The notes: generated by a model not told the origin, from the sequence alone. Positions 53,783 to 63,673 are shown, counted from the stretch's first letter. The stretch is 64,000 nucleotides of DNA from Bacteroidia bacterium (GCA_026391255.1 JAPLDU010000018.1:41830-105829); one strand, 5' to 3'. Numbers and translations are program-made.

Positions 53783-54460
53783 ATGAGTATCCACGAAAAT
53801 TTTCTGCGCATCAGAAATGAACTTCCTGAACAGGTAAAAATAGTCGCAGTAAGTAAGACCAGGTCAGTGGAAGATATGATGGAACTGTACAATACCGGTC
53901 ATAAAATATTCGGCGAGAACAGAGTTCCTGAACTTTGCAAAAAACAGGCCTTGTTGCCGGAAGACACGGAATGGCATATGATAGGACATCTTCAGACAAA
54001 TAAAGTAAGACTAATCATTCCATTTATCAGTCTGATTCATTCTGTTGATAGTTTAAGGCTGCTTCAGACCATTGACAATGAAGCTGCCCGTGCAGGCAGG
54101 GTCGTTGATTGCCTTTTGCAGATATTTATCGCCGATGAAAAAACAAAATTTGGGTTTCTTCCTGTTGAAGCTATGGAACTACTGGAATCATCTGATTATC
54201 CAAAATTAAAGAATGTACGGATTTGCGGCCTGATGGGAATGGCCACATATACCGATCAACTGGAAAAAATCAGAAAAGAGTTCAGTTTTATAGCAGCATT
54301 ATTCCGGAAAATCAAACATACATATTTTTCTGACGAACTGTGTTTTAAGGAGTTATCAATAGGCATGTCAGGCGACTACAAAATAGCTGCAAACGAAGGT
54401 GGAACAATCGTAAGGATTGGAAGTGCCATTTTCGGAGAAAGAAGTCAACTTAGTTTATAA
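53783..54460 (+). CDS. YggS/PLPBP family pyridoxal-phosphate homeostasis protein
   Basis: A 225-residue alanine-racemase-N-fold protein that carries PLP and regulates vitamin B6 and amino-acid balance rather than racemising. The PLP Lys lies in KIVAVSKTRSVE (about residue 24), phosphate-binding residues in FKELSIGMSGDYKIA, and IGHLQTNKVR and FGENRV are hallmark motifs. Length normal. It follows the PorV/PorQ-like gene by 80 bp. Ends near dispersed repeat A copy 3. Confidence 0.94.
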   Translation: MSIHENFLRIRNELPEQVKIVAVSKTRSVEDMMELYNTGHKIFGENRVPELCKKQALLPEDTEWHMIGHLQTNKVRLIIPFISLIHSVDSLRLLQTIDNEAARAGRVVDCLLQIFIADEKTKFGFLPVEAMELLESSDYPKLKNVRICGLMGMATYTDQLEKIRKEFSFIAALFRKIKHTYFSDELCFKELSIGMSGDYKIAANEGGTIVRIGSAIFGERSQLSL

Positions 54461-54483
54461 AGTTCATAAAGTTCATAAAGTTA

Positions 54484-54687
54484 TTTAACCTGGACGATTC
54501 AGAACCAAACAGGAAATCACAAATCTCAAAATACAAATAACAAATAAATATCAATCAACAAAATGACAAATTCAAAATAGTTTGTTTCGTATTTGAAATT
54601 TGATTTTTTTTATTATTTGTGATTTGTTTTTTGTTTTTTGGAATTTTTTACCAAAACGCATCAAGATTTCAGAAATAAAATACTGTT
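54484..54687 (+). repeat. Dispersed repeat A, copy 3
   Basis: Third copy of the AT-rich hairpin element, 24 bp after the YggS-like stop and between convergent genes. It includes cagaaccaaacaggaaatca and ttaccaaaacgcatcaag. It is preceded by three 9-bp units (ataaagttc). Confidence 0.87.
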
Positions 54688-54714
54688 GCCTAGTGCCCCC
54701 GCCGTGGCGGATGC

Positions 54715-55581
54715 CTACTGTCCCAGGTATGTCTGAAGTTGGTAATACCGGAATGAGTTTTTAAGTCGTTTCAATGCTCTGTCCTTGATCTGGCGTACCC
54801 TCTCCCGGGTTATACCGAGAGTATTACTGATTTCTTCCAATGATTCAGGAATAGTATCGTTTAATCCGAAAAAATGTCTTAATATATAGGCTTCACGGTA
54901 GGTAAGAGTGTTTACGGCCCATTCTATTTCTTTGCAAAGTGATTCCTTTATCAGGTTATGATCAGGAATCAAGCTATCAATACCTGCAAGAATATCGAGT
55001 AGTGTGACATCTTCCTCCTGGTTGATCGGAGCATCAATCGAAATATTCCTGTAACTGTTTTGTATTATTTCACTTACATTTTTCGGTGCCAGTTCCAGTG
55101 CCATGGCAATCTCCTCAGGTGTCGGTTCCCGCTCAAATTGCTGCTCAAGTTGTGAAAATGTCCTGATTATTTTGCTATTTGACCCGATCCTGTTCATTGG
55201 CAGTCTCACAATACGGGCATTTTCAGCAAGCACCTGCAGGATGGACTGCCTGATCCACCAGACAGCATATGATATAAACTTAAAACCTCTCGTTTCGTCA
55301 AACCTTTTTGCCGCTTTGATAAGCCCTATATTACCTTCACTGATCAGGTCAGACAAACTAAGTCCCTGGTTCTGGTATTGCTTTGACACTGATACAACAA
55401 ACCTCAGGTTGGCATTCACCATTTTTTCCAGTGCCAGATTATCACCTAAACCGATTTGCTTCGAGAGCTGTACCTCGTCTTCAGTATTCAGCAATTCCAC
55501 TTTACTGATATCATGCAGATATTTGTCGAGTGATGGTGACTCCCGGTTGGTAACCTGTTTTGATATCTTTAATTGCCTCAT
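54715..55581 (-). CDS. rpoD: Primary-type RNA polymerase sigma factor (RpoD/SigA)
   Basis: A 288-residue group 1/2 sigma factor with regions 1.2, 2, 3 and 4 but without the long N-terminal region 1.1, as typical of Bacteroidota. Conserved text: NLRFVVSVSKQYQNQGLSLS, RFDETRGFKFISYAVWWIRQ, and C-terminal GITRERVRQIKDRALKRLK (helix-turn-helix for -33). It would recognise TTTG/TAnnTTTG promoters. Several region 3 residues differ from the phylum norm as I recall it, so a second RpoD-like paralogue cannot be excluded. Divergent from rho with a 343-bp spacer. Confidence 0.92.
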   Translation of the reverse strand: MRQLKISKQVTNRESPSLDKYLHDISKVELLNTEDEVQLSKQIGLGDNLALEKMVNANLRFVVSVSKQYQNQGLSLSDLISEGNIGLIKAAKRFDETRGFKFISYAVWWIRQSILQVLAENARIVRLPMNRIGSNSKIIRTFSQLEQQFEREPTPEEIAMALELAPKNVSEIIQNSYRNISIDAPINQEEDVTLLDILAGIDSLIPDHNLIKESLCKEIEWAVNTLTYREAYILRHFFGLNDTIPESLEEISNTLGITRERVRQIKDRALKRLKNSFRYYQLQTYLGQ

Positions 55582-55697
55582 ACTATAATATTCTTTATCA
55601 ATATATTACAAAATAAGCTTCTGATTTATATTAATGTAGCATATTATGAAATGTAAAATTAAAGATTATTCTGTGGAATTTTCAAAAAAAATAGTTT

Positions 55698-55728
55698 TTT
55701 GCAATTTAAATTAAATTTAATAAATTTG
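55698..55728 (+). promoter_or_regulatory. Bacteroidota-type promoter upstream of rho
   Basis: TTTG at 55698-55701 and TAAATTTG at 55721-55728 are separated by 19 bp, matching the TTTG-N19-TAnnTTTG consensus. It leaves a leader of nearly 200 nt before the rho ATG, within which a 15-codon open frame (55820-55867, starting MENRTKIKSD) occurs. The rest of the 55582-55924 spacer shows no other feature. Confidence 0.7.
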
Positions 55729-55924
55729 CACAGATTTTCCTTCGCAATCCATTAGTGGATTATTTCAGAATATTTTATCAGTTTTCTAACCAGATCATTT
55801 AAAAATATGCTGTTTTAACATGGAAAATCGTACAAAAATAAAATCAGACCACAGCTTTACCGGCTGAATAAATTCAGTTTATTTCGACAAATTAATTAAT
55901 CATAATTATAATAAATCTATTATT

Positions 55925-57631
55925 ATGTATACTTCTGAACAATTGGAAGAAAACAATATATTCAAACTACGTGAGATGGCAAAAGCGATAGGTGTACCAA
56001 AGCCTACCACGCTGAAAAAGAACCAGCTGATTGAGCAAATGCTCCATTATCAGAATAAATCAGTTCCGGAAATTGTATTGAATGAAGAAGTGAAGCCATA
56101 TCCTGAAAATGAATCTGTTACTCCTGTTATTGATAATAGTGATGTAAAACGCCACAGACGTTTTAATTTGCCAAAGAATGTTGAAAAAGTCATTAGTTCC
56201 GTTGAAATTAATGAGAAGGATCTGATCCCTGTGCAGGAGGAAGAAAGCGAAGAAAACGAAGATGTGGTTAGCCGGCCGGCAGTCAGTGATGAAAAACGTT
56301 TCTTTGATCCTGAATTATTTATGGATGAAGATGAAGTTAAAAAAGAAATTAAACCGGAAAAACCATTTAGAAAAGTCTTTGAACGACCTGAAAGAACGGA
56401 TAAATACGAACGCCCTGAGAAGTCTGAGAGCATTGAAAAACCCGAAAAGCATGAAAGACCGGAAAGGGTTGAAAGATGGGAAAAGAGAAATGGAGATGCC
56501 GGCAAAGGATTCGAATTTGATGGCATTATTTCCTGTTCCGGTGTTCTTGAAATTATGCCGGAAGGCTATGGTTTCCTGAGATCTGCAGATTATAACTATC
56601 TGAATTCTCCGGATGATATTTATGTTTCACAGTCGCAGATCAAGCTTTTCGGACTGAAAACAGGTGATACAGTAAAAGGTACAGTAAGACCTCCCAAGGA
56701 AAGTGAAAAGTATTTTCCCCTGATCAAAGTCGAAGAAATGAATGGCCGCAGCCCTGATGTGGTGAGAGACAGGATTCCATTCGAACATCTCACACCTTTG
56801 TTTCCTGACCAGAAATTCAATATTACCGGTAGAAAAGCCAATATGTCCACACGTGTGGTTGATATGTTTTCGCCCATTGGTAAAGGACAGCGCGGACTAA
56901 TCGTGGCACAGCCCAAGACAGGGAAAACGGTTCTTTTAAAAGATATTGCCAATGCCATTGCAGCCAATCACCCTGAAGTTTACCTGATGATCCTGCTGAT
57001 TGATGAAAGGCCGGAGGAAGTTACCGATATGGCCCGCAGCGTGGAGGCTGAAGTTATATCTTCTACTTTCGACGAACCTGCCGAACGTCATGTCAGAATT
57101 GCCAATATAGTTCTTGAAAAGGCCAAACGCCTTGTTGAATGCGGACATGATGTGGTTATTTTGCTCGATTCCATCACCCGTCTTGCCCGTGCTTATAATA
57201 CCGTTTCACCAGCCTCAGGAAAAGTGTTGTCGGGAGGTGTGGATGCAAATGCCTTGCATAAACCAAAACGTTTCTTTGGTGCAGCACGTAATATTGAAGG
57301 TGGCGGTTCACTCACAATCCTTGCAACTGCACTTACCGAGACCGGATCAAAAATGGATGATGTGATTTTTGAAGAATTCAAAGGTACCGGCAATATGGAA
57401 CTGCAACTCGACCGCAAACTGTCGAACAAGAGAATATACCCGGCTGTGGATATTAATGCATCGAGTACACGCCGTGAAGAACTGCTGCTTGAAAAAGAAT
57501 TTATCAACAGGATATGGATTTTGCGTAATTACCTCGGCGATATGAACTCGGTTGAAGCGATGGAATTCATGCGCGACAGGCTGAATAAGACCAATTCGAA
57601 CGAGGAATTTCTGATATCCATGAATGATTAA
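55925..57631 (+). CDS. rho: Transcription termination factor Rho, with extended N-terminus
   Basis: A 568-residue Rho, the hexameric RNA helicase that ends transcription. The N-terminal helix bundle ([20 protein letters not shown], residues 15-35) is followed by a ~150-residue insert rich in Glu, Lys, Pro and Arg with [17 protein letters not shown] repeats, then the RNA-binding cold-shock-like domain (about 200-260, [14 protein letters not shown]) and the ATPase core: Walker A AQPKTGKT, Walker [17 protein letters not shown], and the Q-loop region (about 440). Such low-complexity inserts are common in Bacteroidota Rho. Its long leader may allow feedback control as in other bacteria (inference). 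Confidence 0.95.
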   Translation: MYTSEQLEENNIFKLREMAKAIGVPKPTTLKKNQLIEQMLHYQNKSVPEIVLNEEVKPYPENESVTPVIDNSDVKRHRRFNLPKNVEKVISSVEINEKDLIPVQEEESEENEDVVSRPAVSDEKRFFDPELFMDEDEVKKEIKPEKPFRKVFERPERTDKYERPEKSESIEKPEKHERPERVERWEKRNGDAGKGFEFDGIISCSGVLEIMPEGYGFLRSADYNYLNSPDDIYVSQSQIKLFGLKTGDTVKGTVRPPKESEKYFPLIKVEEMNGRSPDVVRDRIPFEHLTPLFPDQKFNITGRKANMSTRVVDMFSPIGKGQRGLIVAQPKTGKTVLLKDIANAIAANHPEVYLMILLIDERPEEVTDMARSVEAEVISSTFDEPAERHVRIANIVLEKAKRLVECGHDVVILLDSITRLARAYNTVSPASGKVLSGGVDANALHKPKRFFGAARNIEGGGSLTILATALTETGSKMDDVIFEEFKGTGNMELQLDRKLSNKRIYPAVDINASSTRREELLLEKEFINRIWILRNYLGDMNSVEAMEFMRDRLNKTNSNEEFLISMND

Positions 57632-57656
57632 TGCATTGTTTCCGTATTTTAAATTC

Positions 57657-57703
57657 TGAATTTACCATTCACCTCTCACCATTCACTACTCACTATTCGC
57701 AAA
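57657..57703. repeat. Tandem repeat (CACYATTCA words)
   Basis: Degenerate 8-9 bp units (ttcaccattcacctctcacc) begin 25 bp after the rho stop. Confidence 0.78.
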
Positions 57704-57773
57704 TCATAAATATTTTCCGGCATTACTTTTTAATTTTGTACAATTAAGCTTTAAATAAAATCACTGATGTCAT

Positions 57774-58018
57774 GAGAAAACTTTTATAAACATCTTAAAT
57801 TCCTCGATTGTATGAGTTTCCAAAAGATTTCGCCCTTACAGGGCTTATTGTTGTCAGGAATATTTTTCTACAAAGATTTCACCCCTGACGGGGTTTATCT
57901 GACACATCAAAACTTTAATCCCGTAGGGATGGAATCTTTGTAGCAGGAAATAAATTGCAGCATTTAAGTCACGTAGTGACGACATAAAAATTTAATTGTG
58001 CAATAATGATATTAAATA
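57774..58018 (+). repeat. Dispersed multi-hairpin repeat B, copy 2
   Basis: Close copy of 12505-12757, with the same four mini-palindromes (gccct-TAC-agggc, acccc-TGAC-ggggt, atccc-GTA-gggat, gtcac-GTA-gtgac). It ends about 6 bp before the ATG at 58025, so it forms the leader of the hydro-lyase gene. Fills most of the 57632-58024 spacer. Confidence 0.9.
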
Positions 58019-58024
58019 AGTTAT

Positions 58025-59836
58025 ATGGGAATGACCTTAATTGAGAAAATTCTTGCCAATCATTCAAAATACCAGTTAGTCAAACCTGGTGAAATCGTTG
58101 ATGTGTTTATGGATATCAGGGCCGCACGTGATTTTGGCGGTGCAAACGTTGTCAAACATCTTGTTGATAATAATCTGGATATTGATGACCCAACACGAAC
58201 ATTTTTTACTTTTGATTGTAATCCAACAGGTTCTGATCAGAAATATGCTGTGAACCAGCATATTTGCAGGCAATTTGCAAGAGAGAACGGGATTAAAGTT
58301 TATGATATTGATAAAGGTATAGGTACCCATATCCTCATTTCTGAAGGACTTGCATATTCAGGAACCACGGTTGTTACCACCGATTCACACGCCAATATTC
58401 TGGGATCAGTTGGTGCTTTCGGACAGGGAATGGGGGACCAGGATATTGCTGCTGCCTTTCATAATGGGAAACTTTGGTTTAAAATTCCTCCTTCCGTCAA
58501 AATCACACTGCTCGGTAAGAGGCCTGCAAACCTTACTGCCAAAGATATTGTGCTTAACCTGCTTGGAATATATGGCGCCAATTCATTGCTTGGCTATTCT
58601 GTGGAATTATATGGTGATGAAACAGATAAGCTCACTCTCGATGAACGGGTAACCATTGCTTCCATGGGCACTGAAATGGGTGTGATCAATCTGTTATTCA
58701 CACCAAATAAGGAATTGATGGAATACAGCGAAAAGAAAGCAGGCCGTAAACTGGAGCTTATCAAAGCTGATCCGGATGCAGTGTATGAAAAAATATTCGA
58801 ACACGATATATCTTCCTTTGTCCCCATGGTTTCAATGCCCGGCAAACCGCATGGTACTGTTGCCGTGGATAAAGTAAAAAGAATTAAAATTGATTCTGCA
58901 TTCATCGGTAGTTGCACCAATGGCAGGATGGAGGACATGCGTGAAGCAGCGTCTGTTCTGAAAGGTAAAATAATCGCTCCCGGCGTGGTTTTGAAAATAG
59001 TTCCGTCAACTGACGAAATTTGGCAACAATGTTTGGTTGAAGGACTAATTACTGTCTTCAAAGATGCTGGTGCAATGCTTTCAAATGCAGGTTGTGCCGG
59101 TTGTGCGGCAGGACAGGTAGGCCAGAATGGCATGGGTGAAGTGACCATCAGTACTGGTAACCGGAATTTCCCGGGAAAACAGGGAAAAGGCGATGTATAT
59201 CTTGCATCACCCGGTACAGTTGCAGCATCTGCAATTGCCGGTTATATTACTACCATGGATGATATTCCCGTGAAACCCGCCGTATTTGCATCTGGTTCCG
59301 TGAAAAAACAAATGGTCATAACTTCTGAAAAACATACCGAAAAAATTAAAAAATCTACCAAAGTGACAGGCAGGGCATGGGTCATTAAAGAAGATAATAT
59401 CGATACCGATATGATCTTCCATAATCGCTACCTTGCCATTACTGACATTAAGGAAATGGGACAATATACCTTTGATAACCTGAAAGGCTATGAAGACTTT
59501 GCCAGGAAAGCCAAAGCAGGAGATATCGTGGTAGTTCAGAAGAACTTCGGCTGCGGAAGTTCAAGACAACAAGCTGTTGACTGTTTTTTATCACTTGGAA
59601 TTCAGGCAATTATTGCCGAATCATTTGGTGCTATTTATGAACGCAATGCCATTAATGCCGCTTTGCCAATCGTGGTTTATCCGTCTCCTGAAGGTCTTGA
59701 CCTAAAAGATGGTGACAATATCCAGGTTGATTTTGAAACAGGGATGATTACCAGTCTCGCAAATGATAAATCCGTTCAGGCTCAGAAATTTTCTGATGTT
59801 CAAATGGAAATATACCTGCGAGGAGGAATGTTTTAA
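58025..59836 (+). CDS. Fused LeuC-LeuD-type hydro-lyase (aconitase superfamily), first copy
   Basis: A 603-residue fusion of the large (about 1-420) and small, swivel-like (about 440-603) subunits of the aconitase/isopropylmalate-isomerase superfamily. 4Fe-4S ligands: Cys in IGSCTNGRMED and the Cys pair in NAGCAGCAAG; substrate-type DSHANILGSVGAFG. In the small domain the usual GSSREH is GSSRQQ (NFGCGSSRQQAVDCF): the conserved Glu-His is changed, which may alter substrate choice. No leuA or leuB adjoins, so leucine synthesis is not implied. Substrate unknown: an aconitase-type, homoaconitase-type or other 2-hydroxyacid dehydratase are all possible. Start may also be MTLIEKI at 58031. Confidence 0.85.
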   Translation: MGMTLIEKILANHSKYQLVKPGEIVDVFMDIRAARDFGGANVVKHLVDNNLDIDDPTRTFFTFDCNPTGSDQKYAVNQHICRQFARENGIKVYDIDKGIGTHILISEGLAYSGTTVVTTDSHANILGSVGAFGQGMGDQDIAAAFHNGKLWFKIPPSVKITLLGKRPANLTAKDIVLNLLGIYGANSLLGYSVELYGDETDKLTLDERVTIASMGTEMGVINLLFTPNKELMEYSEKKAGRKLELIKADPDAVYEKIFEHDISSFVPMVSMPGKPHGTVAVDKVKRIKIDSAFIGSCTNGRMEDMREAASVLKGKIIAPGVVLKIVPSTDEIWQQCLVEGLITVFKDAGAMLSNAGCAGCAAGQVGQNGMGEVTISTGNRNFPGKQGKGDVYLASPGTVAASAIAGYITTMDDIPVKPAVFASGSVKKQMVITSEKHTEKIKKSTKVTGRAWVIKEDNIDTDMIFHNRYLAITDIKEMGQYTFDNLKGYEDFARKAKAGDIVVVQKNFGCGSSRQQAVDCFLSLGIQAIIAESFGAIYERNAINAALPIVVYPSPEGLDLKDGDNIQVDFETGMITSLANDKSVQAQKFSDVQMEIYLRGGMF

Positions 59837-59837
59837 T

Positions 59838-59876
59838 TAGTCGATAGTCCAGAGTCGATAGTCGATAGTCAATAGG
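59838..59876. repeat. 8-bp tandem repeat (GTCGATA)
   Basis: Degenerate units (gtcgatagtccagagtcgat) begin directly after the stop at 59836. A second array of aactttata words fills the rest of the spacer up to 59940. Confidence 0.85.
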
Positions 59877-59947
59877 GCAAAGGCATAATAAATAAGTTTA
59901 ATGGCATAGCTTTATAAACTTTACTAACTTTATAAACTTTTAACTCA

Positions 59948-61732
59948 ATGGCTGGAAAGACTTTTGTTGAGAAGATTTTCAAGGCTTCTGCCGGAGCAAT
60001 TGTATTCAGCAAACCTGATATTGTTCTGACACACGACAATACCATTAGCATTAAAAAGACATTCGAAAAGATGGGCGGCAAAAAAGTTGCTGATCCAAAT
60101 CAGTTGCTGGTGGTACTTGACCACAATGCACCTCCGACAGATGCCAAACTGGCAAATGATTACCAGGCAATCAGGGATATCGTAAAAGAACAGGGGATAA
60201 CCAAATTCCATGATGCCGGTATGGGTATCTGCCACCAGATCATGTCATATTATGCGAAACCGGGACAGATCATCGTTGGCAGCGACAGCCATACCTGTAC
60301 TGCGGGAGCATTCAATGCAATGGCTGCCGGGATCGACAGAACAGAATCAGCTGGTTTATGGAAGACAGGGGAGACATGGTTCTTAGTTCCTGAATCAATA
60401 AAAATCAACCTGAAAGGAAAACTGAACAAAGGCGTGTACGCCAAGGATATCTCTTTGTGGATCATAGGTATGATAGGCGCTGATGGAGCTAATTATATGT
60501 CAATTGAATTTCACGGTCCCGGGTTAAAAACTTTGGGAATTTCAGAACGTATGACCCTGGCTAACCTTGCCTCAGAGATGGGAGCTAAAAATGCAGTTTT
60601 TCCTGCTGATGAAGTGCTTGCCGCTTTCTATGGCCGGGAAACCATTGAAGGTGTATGGGCTGACCCGGATGCAAAATATTTCAGGGAAATTGATATTGAT
60701 CTCAATGAAATTTTCCCTTTAGTGGCCGCTCCTCATCAGGTTGATAATGTAAAAGCTGTTTCAGAGGTGCAGGGAACAATTCTTCATGAGGCCATTATCG
60801 GAACCTGTACCAATGGCAGAATCGAAGATCTCCGTATTGCAGCTTCGATATTAAAAGGTAAAAATGTGGCGGAAGGATTCCAGTTATTGGTAATACCTGC
60901 ATCCAGGGAAATCTATCTGGAAGCAATTAATGAAGGAATCATTTCCACATTGATTGAAGCCGGCACTGTGATACTGGCTTCTTCCTGCGGTCCATGCCTC
61001 GGAACCGGGCAGGGTATTCCTGCCGATGGATTTGTCGTAATCTCTACCGCTAACCGTAATTTTCTGGGCAGGATGGGTAATAAAAATGCCAGCATCTATC
61101 TTGCATCTCCGGCAACAGTAGCCTGTTCGTCCATTTTTGGAAAAATCACTGATCCCAGGGGAGTCATGGCTAATGATAAGTTCCCGTTTGCAAAACCGGC
61201 AGGCGCTACCATTGTAATTAAGAATGGTGAGAATCGCCGGTTCGATGGTGTCTGGAACTACTCTGACGTGGATGATCTGAATACCGACCTGATGTTTGCC
61301 GGTAACCTGACTTATAATGTGCTTAGTTCAGATGCAGCGGCCATTTTACCACATCTTTTCAAAGGTTTCGACGATAGTTTTGCAGGCAATGTAAAACCTG
61401 ATGATTTAATCATTGCCGGTGAAAATTTTGGTTGCGGAAGTTCCCGCGAGCATCCGGCTGTAGGACTTGCATTTGCAGGTGTTAAAGCAGTGATCGTCAA
61501 ATCAGTGAATAGAATATTTTATCGTTCAGCCATCAACCAGGGACTCTTGCTGATTGTAAACAGGGATATAGTTGAATCGTACAAAGCCGGTGACCAGGTA
61601 AAGATCGATTTCGCATCAGGTACTATCTTCCTGAACGATAAAAAATATAACATTCCACCTCTTCCTGAAAAACTGATGAAGATCATTATTAAAAAAGGAT
61701 TGATCAATATGATGAAAGAAATGAGTTCTTAA
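59948..61732 (+). CDS. Fused LeuC-LeuD-type hydro-lyase, second copy
   Basis: A 594-residue fusion of the same architecture as its neighbour, but clearly diverged. Large-domain marks: VLDHNAPPTDAKLANDYQ, GSDSHTCTAGAFNAMAAGI, Fe-S Cys in IGTCTNGRIED and SSCGPCLGTGQG. The small domain has the canonical GSSREH pair (NFGCGSSREHPAVGLAF), unlike the first copy. Two adjacent fused hydro-lyases of different active-site type suggest consecutive dehydration/hydration steps in one pathway, or paralogues for different substrates. 111 bp of repeats separate the two genes, so co-transcription is likely. Confidence 0.87.
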   Translation: MAGKTFVEKIFKASAGAIVFSKPDIVLTHDNTISIKKTFEKMGGKKVADPNQLLVVLDHNAPPTDAKLANDYQAIRDIVKEQGITKFHDAGMGICHQIMSYYAKPGQIIVGSDSHTCTAGAFNAMAAGIDRTESAGLWKTGETWFLVPESIKINLKGKLNKGVYAKDISLWIIGMIGADGANYMSIEFHGPGLKTLGISERMTLANLASEMGAKNAVFPADEVLAAFYGRETIEGVWADPDAKYFREIDIDLNEIFPLVAAPHQVDNVKAVSEVQGTILHEAIIGTCTNGRIEDLRIAASILKGKNVAEGFQLLVIPASREIYLEAINEGIISTLIEAGTVILASSCGPCLGTGQGIPADGFVVISTANRNFLGRMGNKNASIYLASPATVACSSIFGKITDPRGVMANDKFPFAKPAGATIVIKNGENRRFDGVWNYSDVDDLNTDLMFAGNLTYNVLSSDAAAILPHLFKGFDDSFAGNVKPDDLIIAGENFGCGSSREHPAVGLAFAGVKAVIVKSVNRIFYRSAINQGLLLIVNRDIVESYKAGDQVKIDFASGTIFLNDKKYNIPPLPEKLMKIIIKKGLINMMKEMSS

Positions 61733-61816
61733 AGTTTATAAAGTTGAAAGTTGAAAGTTGAAGTTAAAATTATAAAAATCACCCAAGATAATTTAAGATA
61801 TCCATTGCATTTCAAA

Positions 61817-61938
61817 GGCAATAGGCAATAGGCAATAGGCAATAGGCAATAGGCAATAGGCAATAGGCAATAGGATTAACTTTATGAACTTTACAAACTT
61901 TATGAACTTTATAAACTTTACAAACTTTATAAACTCTA
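61817..61938. repeat. Two tandem arrays: 7-bp (GGCAATA)x8 and 9-bp (AACTTTATR)
   Basis: Eight exact copies of ggcaata at 61817-61874, then about six to seven degenerate 9-bp units (aactttatg, aactttaca, aactttata) to 61938. The second array ends 13 bp before the recJ ATG. Confidence 0.93.
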
Positions 61939-61951
61939 ACATGCGACCAGG

Positions 61952-62557
61952 ATGGATAAACTTTGGAAAATAAAAAATCAGGGAATTGCCGATGAAATTC
62001 AATCTATTGCCAGCGCACTGAATGTGGATATTTTGATTGCCAAATTACTGGTTCAGCGTGGTATTAAAACTTTTGATGAAGCAAAAAAGTTCTTTCGTCC
62101 TGACCTTGCCGATTTGCATGACCCATTTCTGATGAAGGATATGAACAGGGCTGTTGATCGTATCAGCCGGGCAATAAAAAGCAATGAAAGAATTCTGGTT
62201 TATGGAGATTATGATGTTGATGGTACAACTGCGGTAGCATTGTTTTATTCTTTTTTCCGTGACCGTTATCCGAATATCGATTACTACATTCCGGACAGGG
62301 ACACAGAAGGTTATGGTATATCTTACAAGGGAATAGATTATGCAAAGGAAAACGGCTGTTCGCTGGTGATTGCCCTCGATTGCGGTATCAAAGCTCTCGA
62401 CAAGGTTAAGTATGCCAATTACAAAAGGATTGATTTCATAATCTGCGATCATCATACCCCCGGGGATGAGATTCCCAAAGCAGTTGCAGTCCTTGATCCT
62501 AAAAGAGCTGATTGCCATTACCCATATAAACACCTGTCAGGCTGTGGTGTAGGATAG
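61952..62557 (+). pseudogene. recJ: RecJ single-strand exonuclease, N-terminal part (internal amber stop)
   Basis: The first 201 codons of recJ. Phosphoesterase motifs of the DHH family are intact: VYGDYDVDGTTA (motif I) and FIICDHHTPGDEI (motif III DHH). The frame ends at an in-frame TAG (62555-62557) just after SGCGVG, where homologues continue with an aromatic residue and KLLQA. Translation resumes in the same frame at 62558 and runs to 63673, so a single base change from a Tyr codon (TAT/TAC) would suffice. Either the gene is inactive, or the stop is misread or a sequencing error. Other genes here end in TAG, so amber is not reassigned. The product degrades ssDNA 5'-3' in repair and recombination. 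Confidence 0.85.
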
Positions 62558-63673
62558 AAACTGTTACAGGCTTATGCTATAAAAAATGAAATCCCTGTGA
62601 GTGAACTGGAAATCTATCTTGACCTGCTTTGCGTAAGCATCGCCTCTGATATTGTCCCGATGACCGGTGAAAACAGGATACTGATGCACCATGGGCTTTT
62701 ATTGCTGAATAATAATCCTGGACCAGGGCTGAATTCTATCATAAAAACTTCAGGACTTCAGGGAAAAGAAATAACTGTCAATGATATCGTATTTAAAATT
62801 GCACCCATCATAAATGCCGCAGGAAGGATAGAATCAGGGAAAAGAGCCGTAGATCTCCTAATTTCAGCTACAAGCAAATATGCTGAAATCGTTGTGGAAG
62901 ATATGAATTCGTATAATGTTACCCGCAAGGATATTGACAGAACGATCACCGAAGAGGCAAAAAAGATTATTGATGATAATGAAGCCTTACAGAAACGGAA
63001 ATCAACGGTTCTGTTTAAATCAGACTGGCATAAAGGCATTATTGGAATTGTTGCATCAAGGCTTACAGATTATTATTACCGTCCGACTGTGATTCTGACC
63101 CAATCGAATGGTTTTGCCACGGGCTCGGCACGTTCGGTAGAAGGCTATGACCTTTATAAAGCAGTAGATGCATGTTCACATTTACTGGAAAATTATGGCG
63201 GCCATATGTATGCCGCAGGCCTGACAATGAAACTCGAAAATGTTGCAAAATTCAATGACCAGTTTGAAGAATTTGTATCTCAGACCATACAGGAAGATCA
63301 GCTCAAACCTTTTATCGAGGTTGATACAGAGATTTCCTTTTCAGATATTACCCCGAAATTTTTCAGGCTGCTCAAACAATTCGCTCCATTCGGCCCGGCT
63401 AATATGACACCGGTTTTTATTACTCAGAATGTTACAGATTATGGAAAAGGCAAATTGGTAGGAAAAACTTCAGATCACCTTAAACTTGACCTGATGCAAA
63501 ATGATGAGAAAAGCGTTGTCTTTCCTGCAATAGCTTTTAATATGGGCGAGAGTATCAGATTCATTGAAAAAAGAATTCCTTTCGATGTTTGTTATCAAAT
63601 CGTTGAAAACGAATTTCTTGGAAAGACTTCTCTGCAGCTTTACATTAAAGATATAAAGATTTCCAATTGCTAA
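62558..63673 (+). pseudogene. recJ: RecJ single-strand exonuclease, C-terminal part
   Basis: Continuation of recJ in the same frame after the TAG at 62555-62557; a GTG at 62597 is the first start-like codon. Contains the rest of the core (YLDLLCVSIASDIVPMTGEN, APIINAAGRIESGKRAVDLL), the DHHA1 region with SDWHKGIIGIVASRL and GGHMYAAGLTMK, and the C-terminal OB-like domain. Residues match intact RecJ proteins throughout, with no further lesions. No independent promoter or ribosome-binding region is evident near 62597, so this half would not normally be made alone. Confidence 0.85.

Noticed and set aside
1073..61938. CRISPR array
   Set aside because: The tandem arrays have 7-9 bp units with no unique spacers between them and no cas genes are present.
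62555..62557. Amber codon reassignment (alternative genetic code)
   Set aside because: Several intact genes (tgt, the DUF3127 gene, the PorV/PorQ-like gene) end in TAG at their expected C-termini, so TAG works as a stop here.
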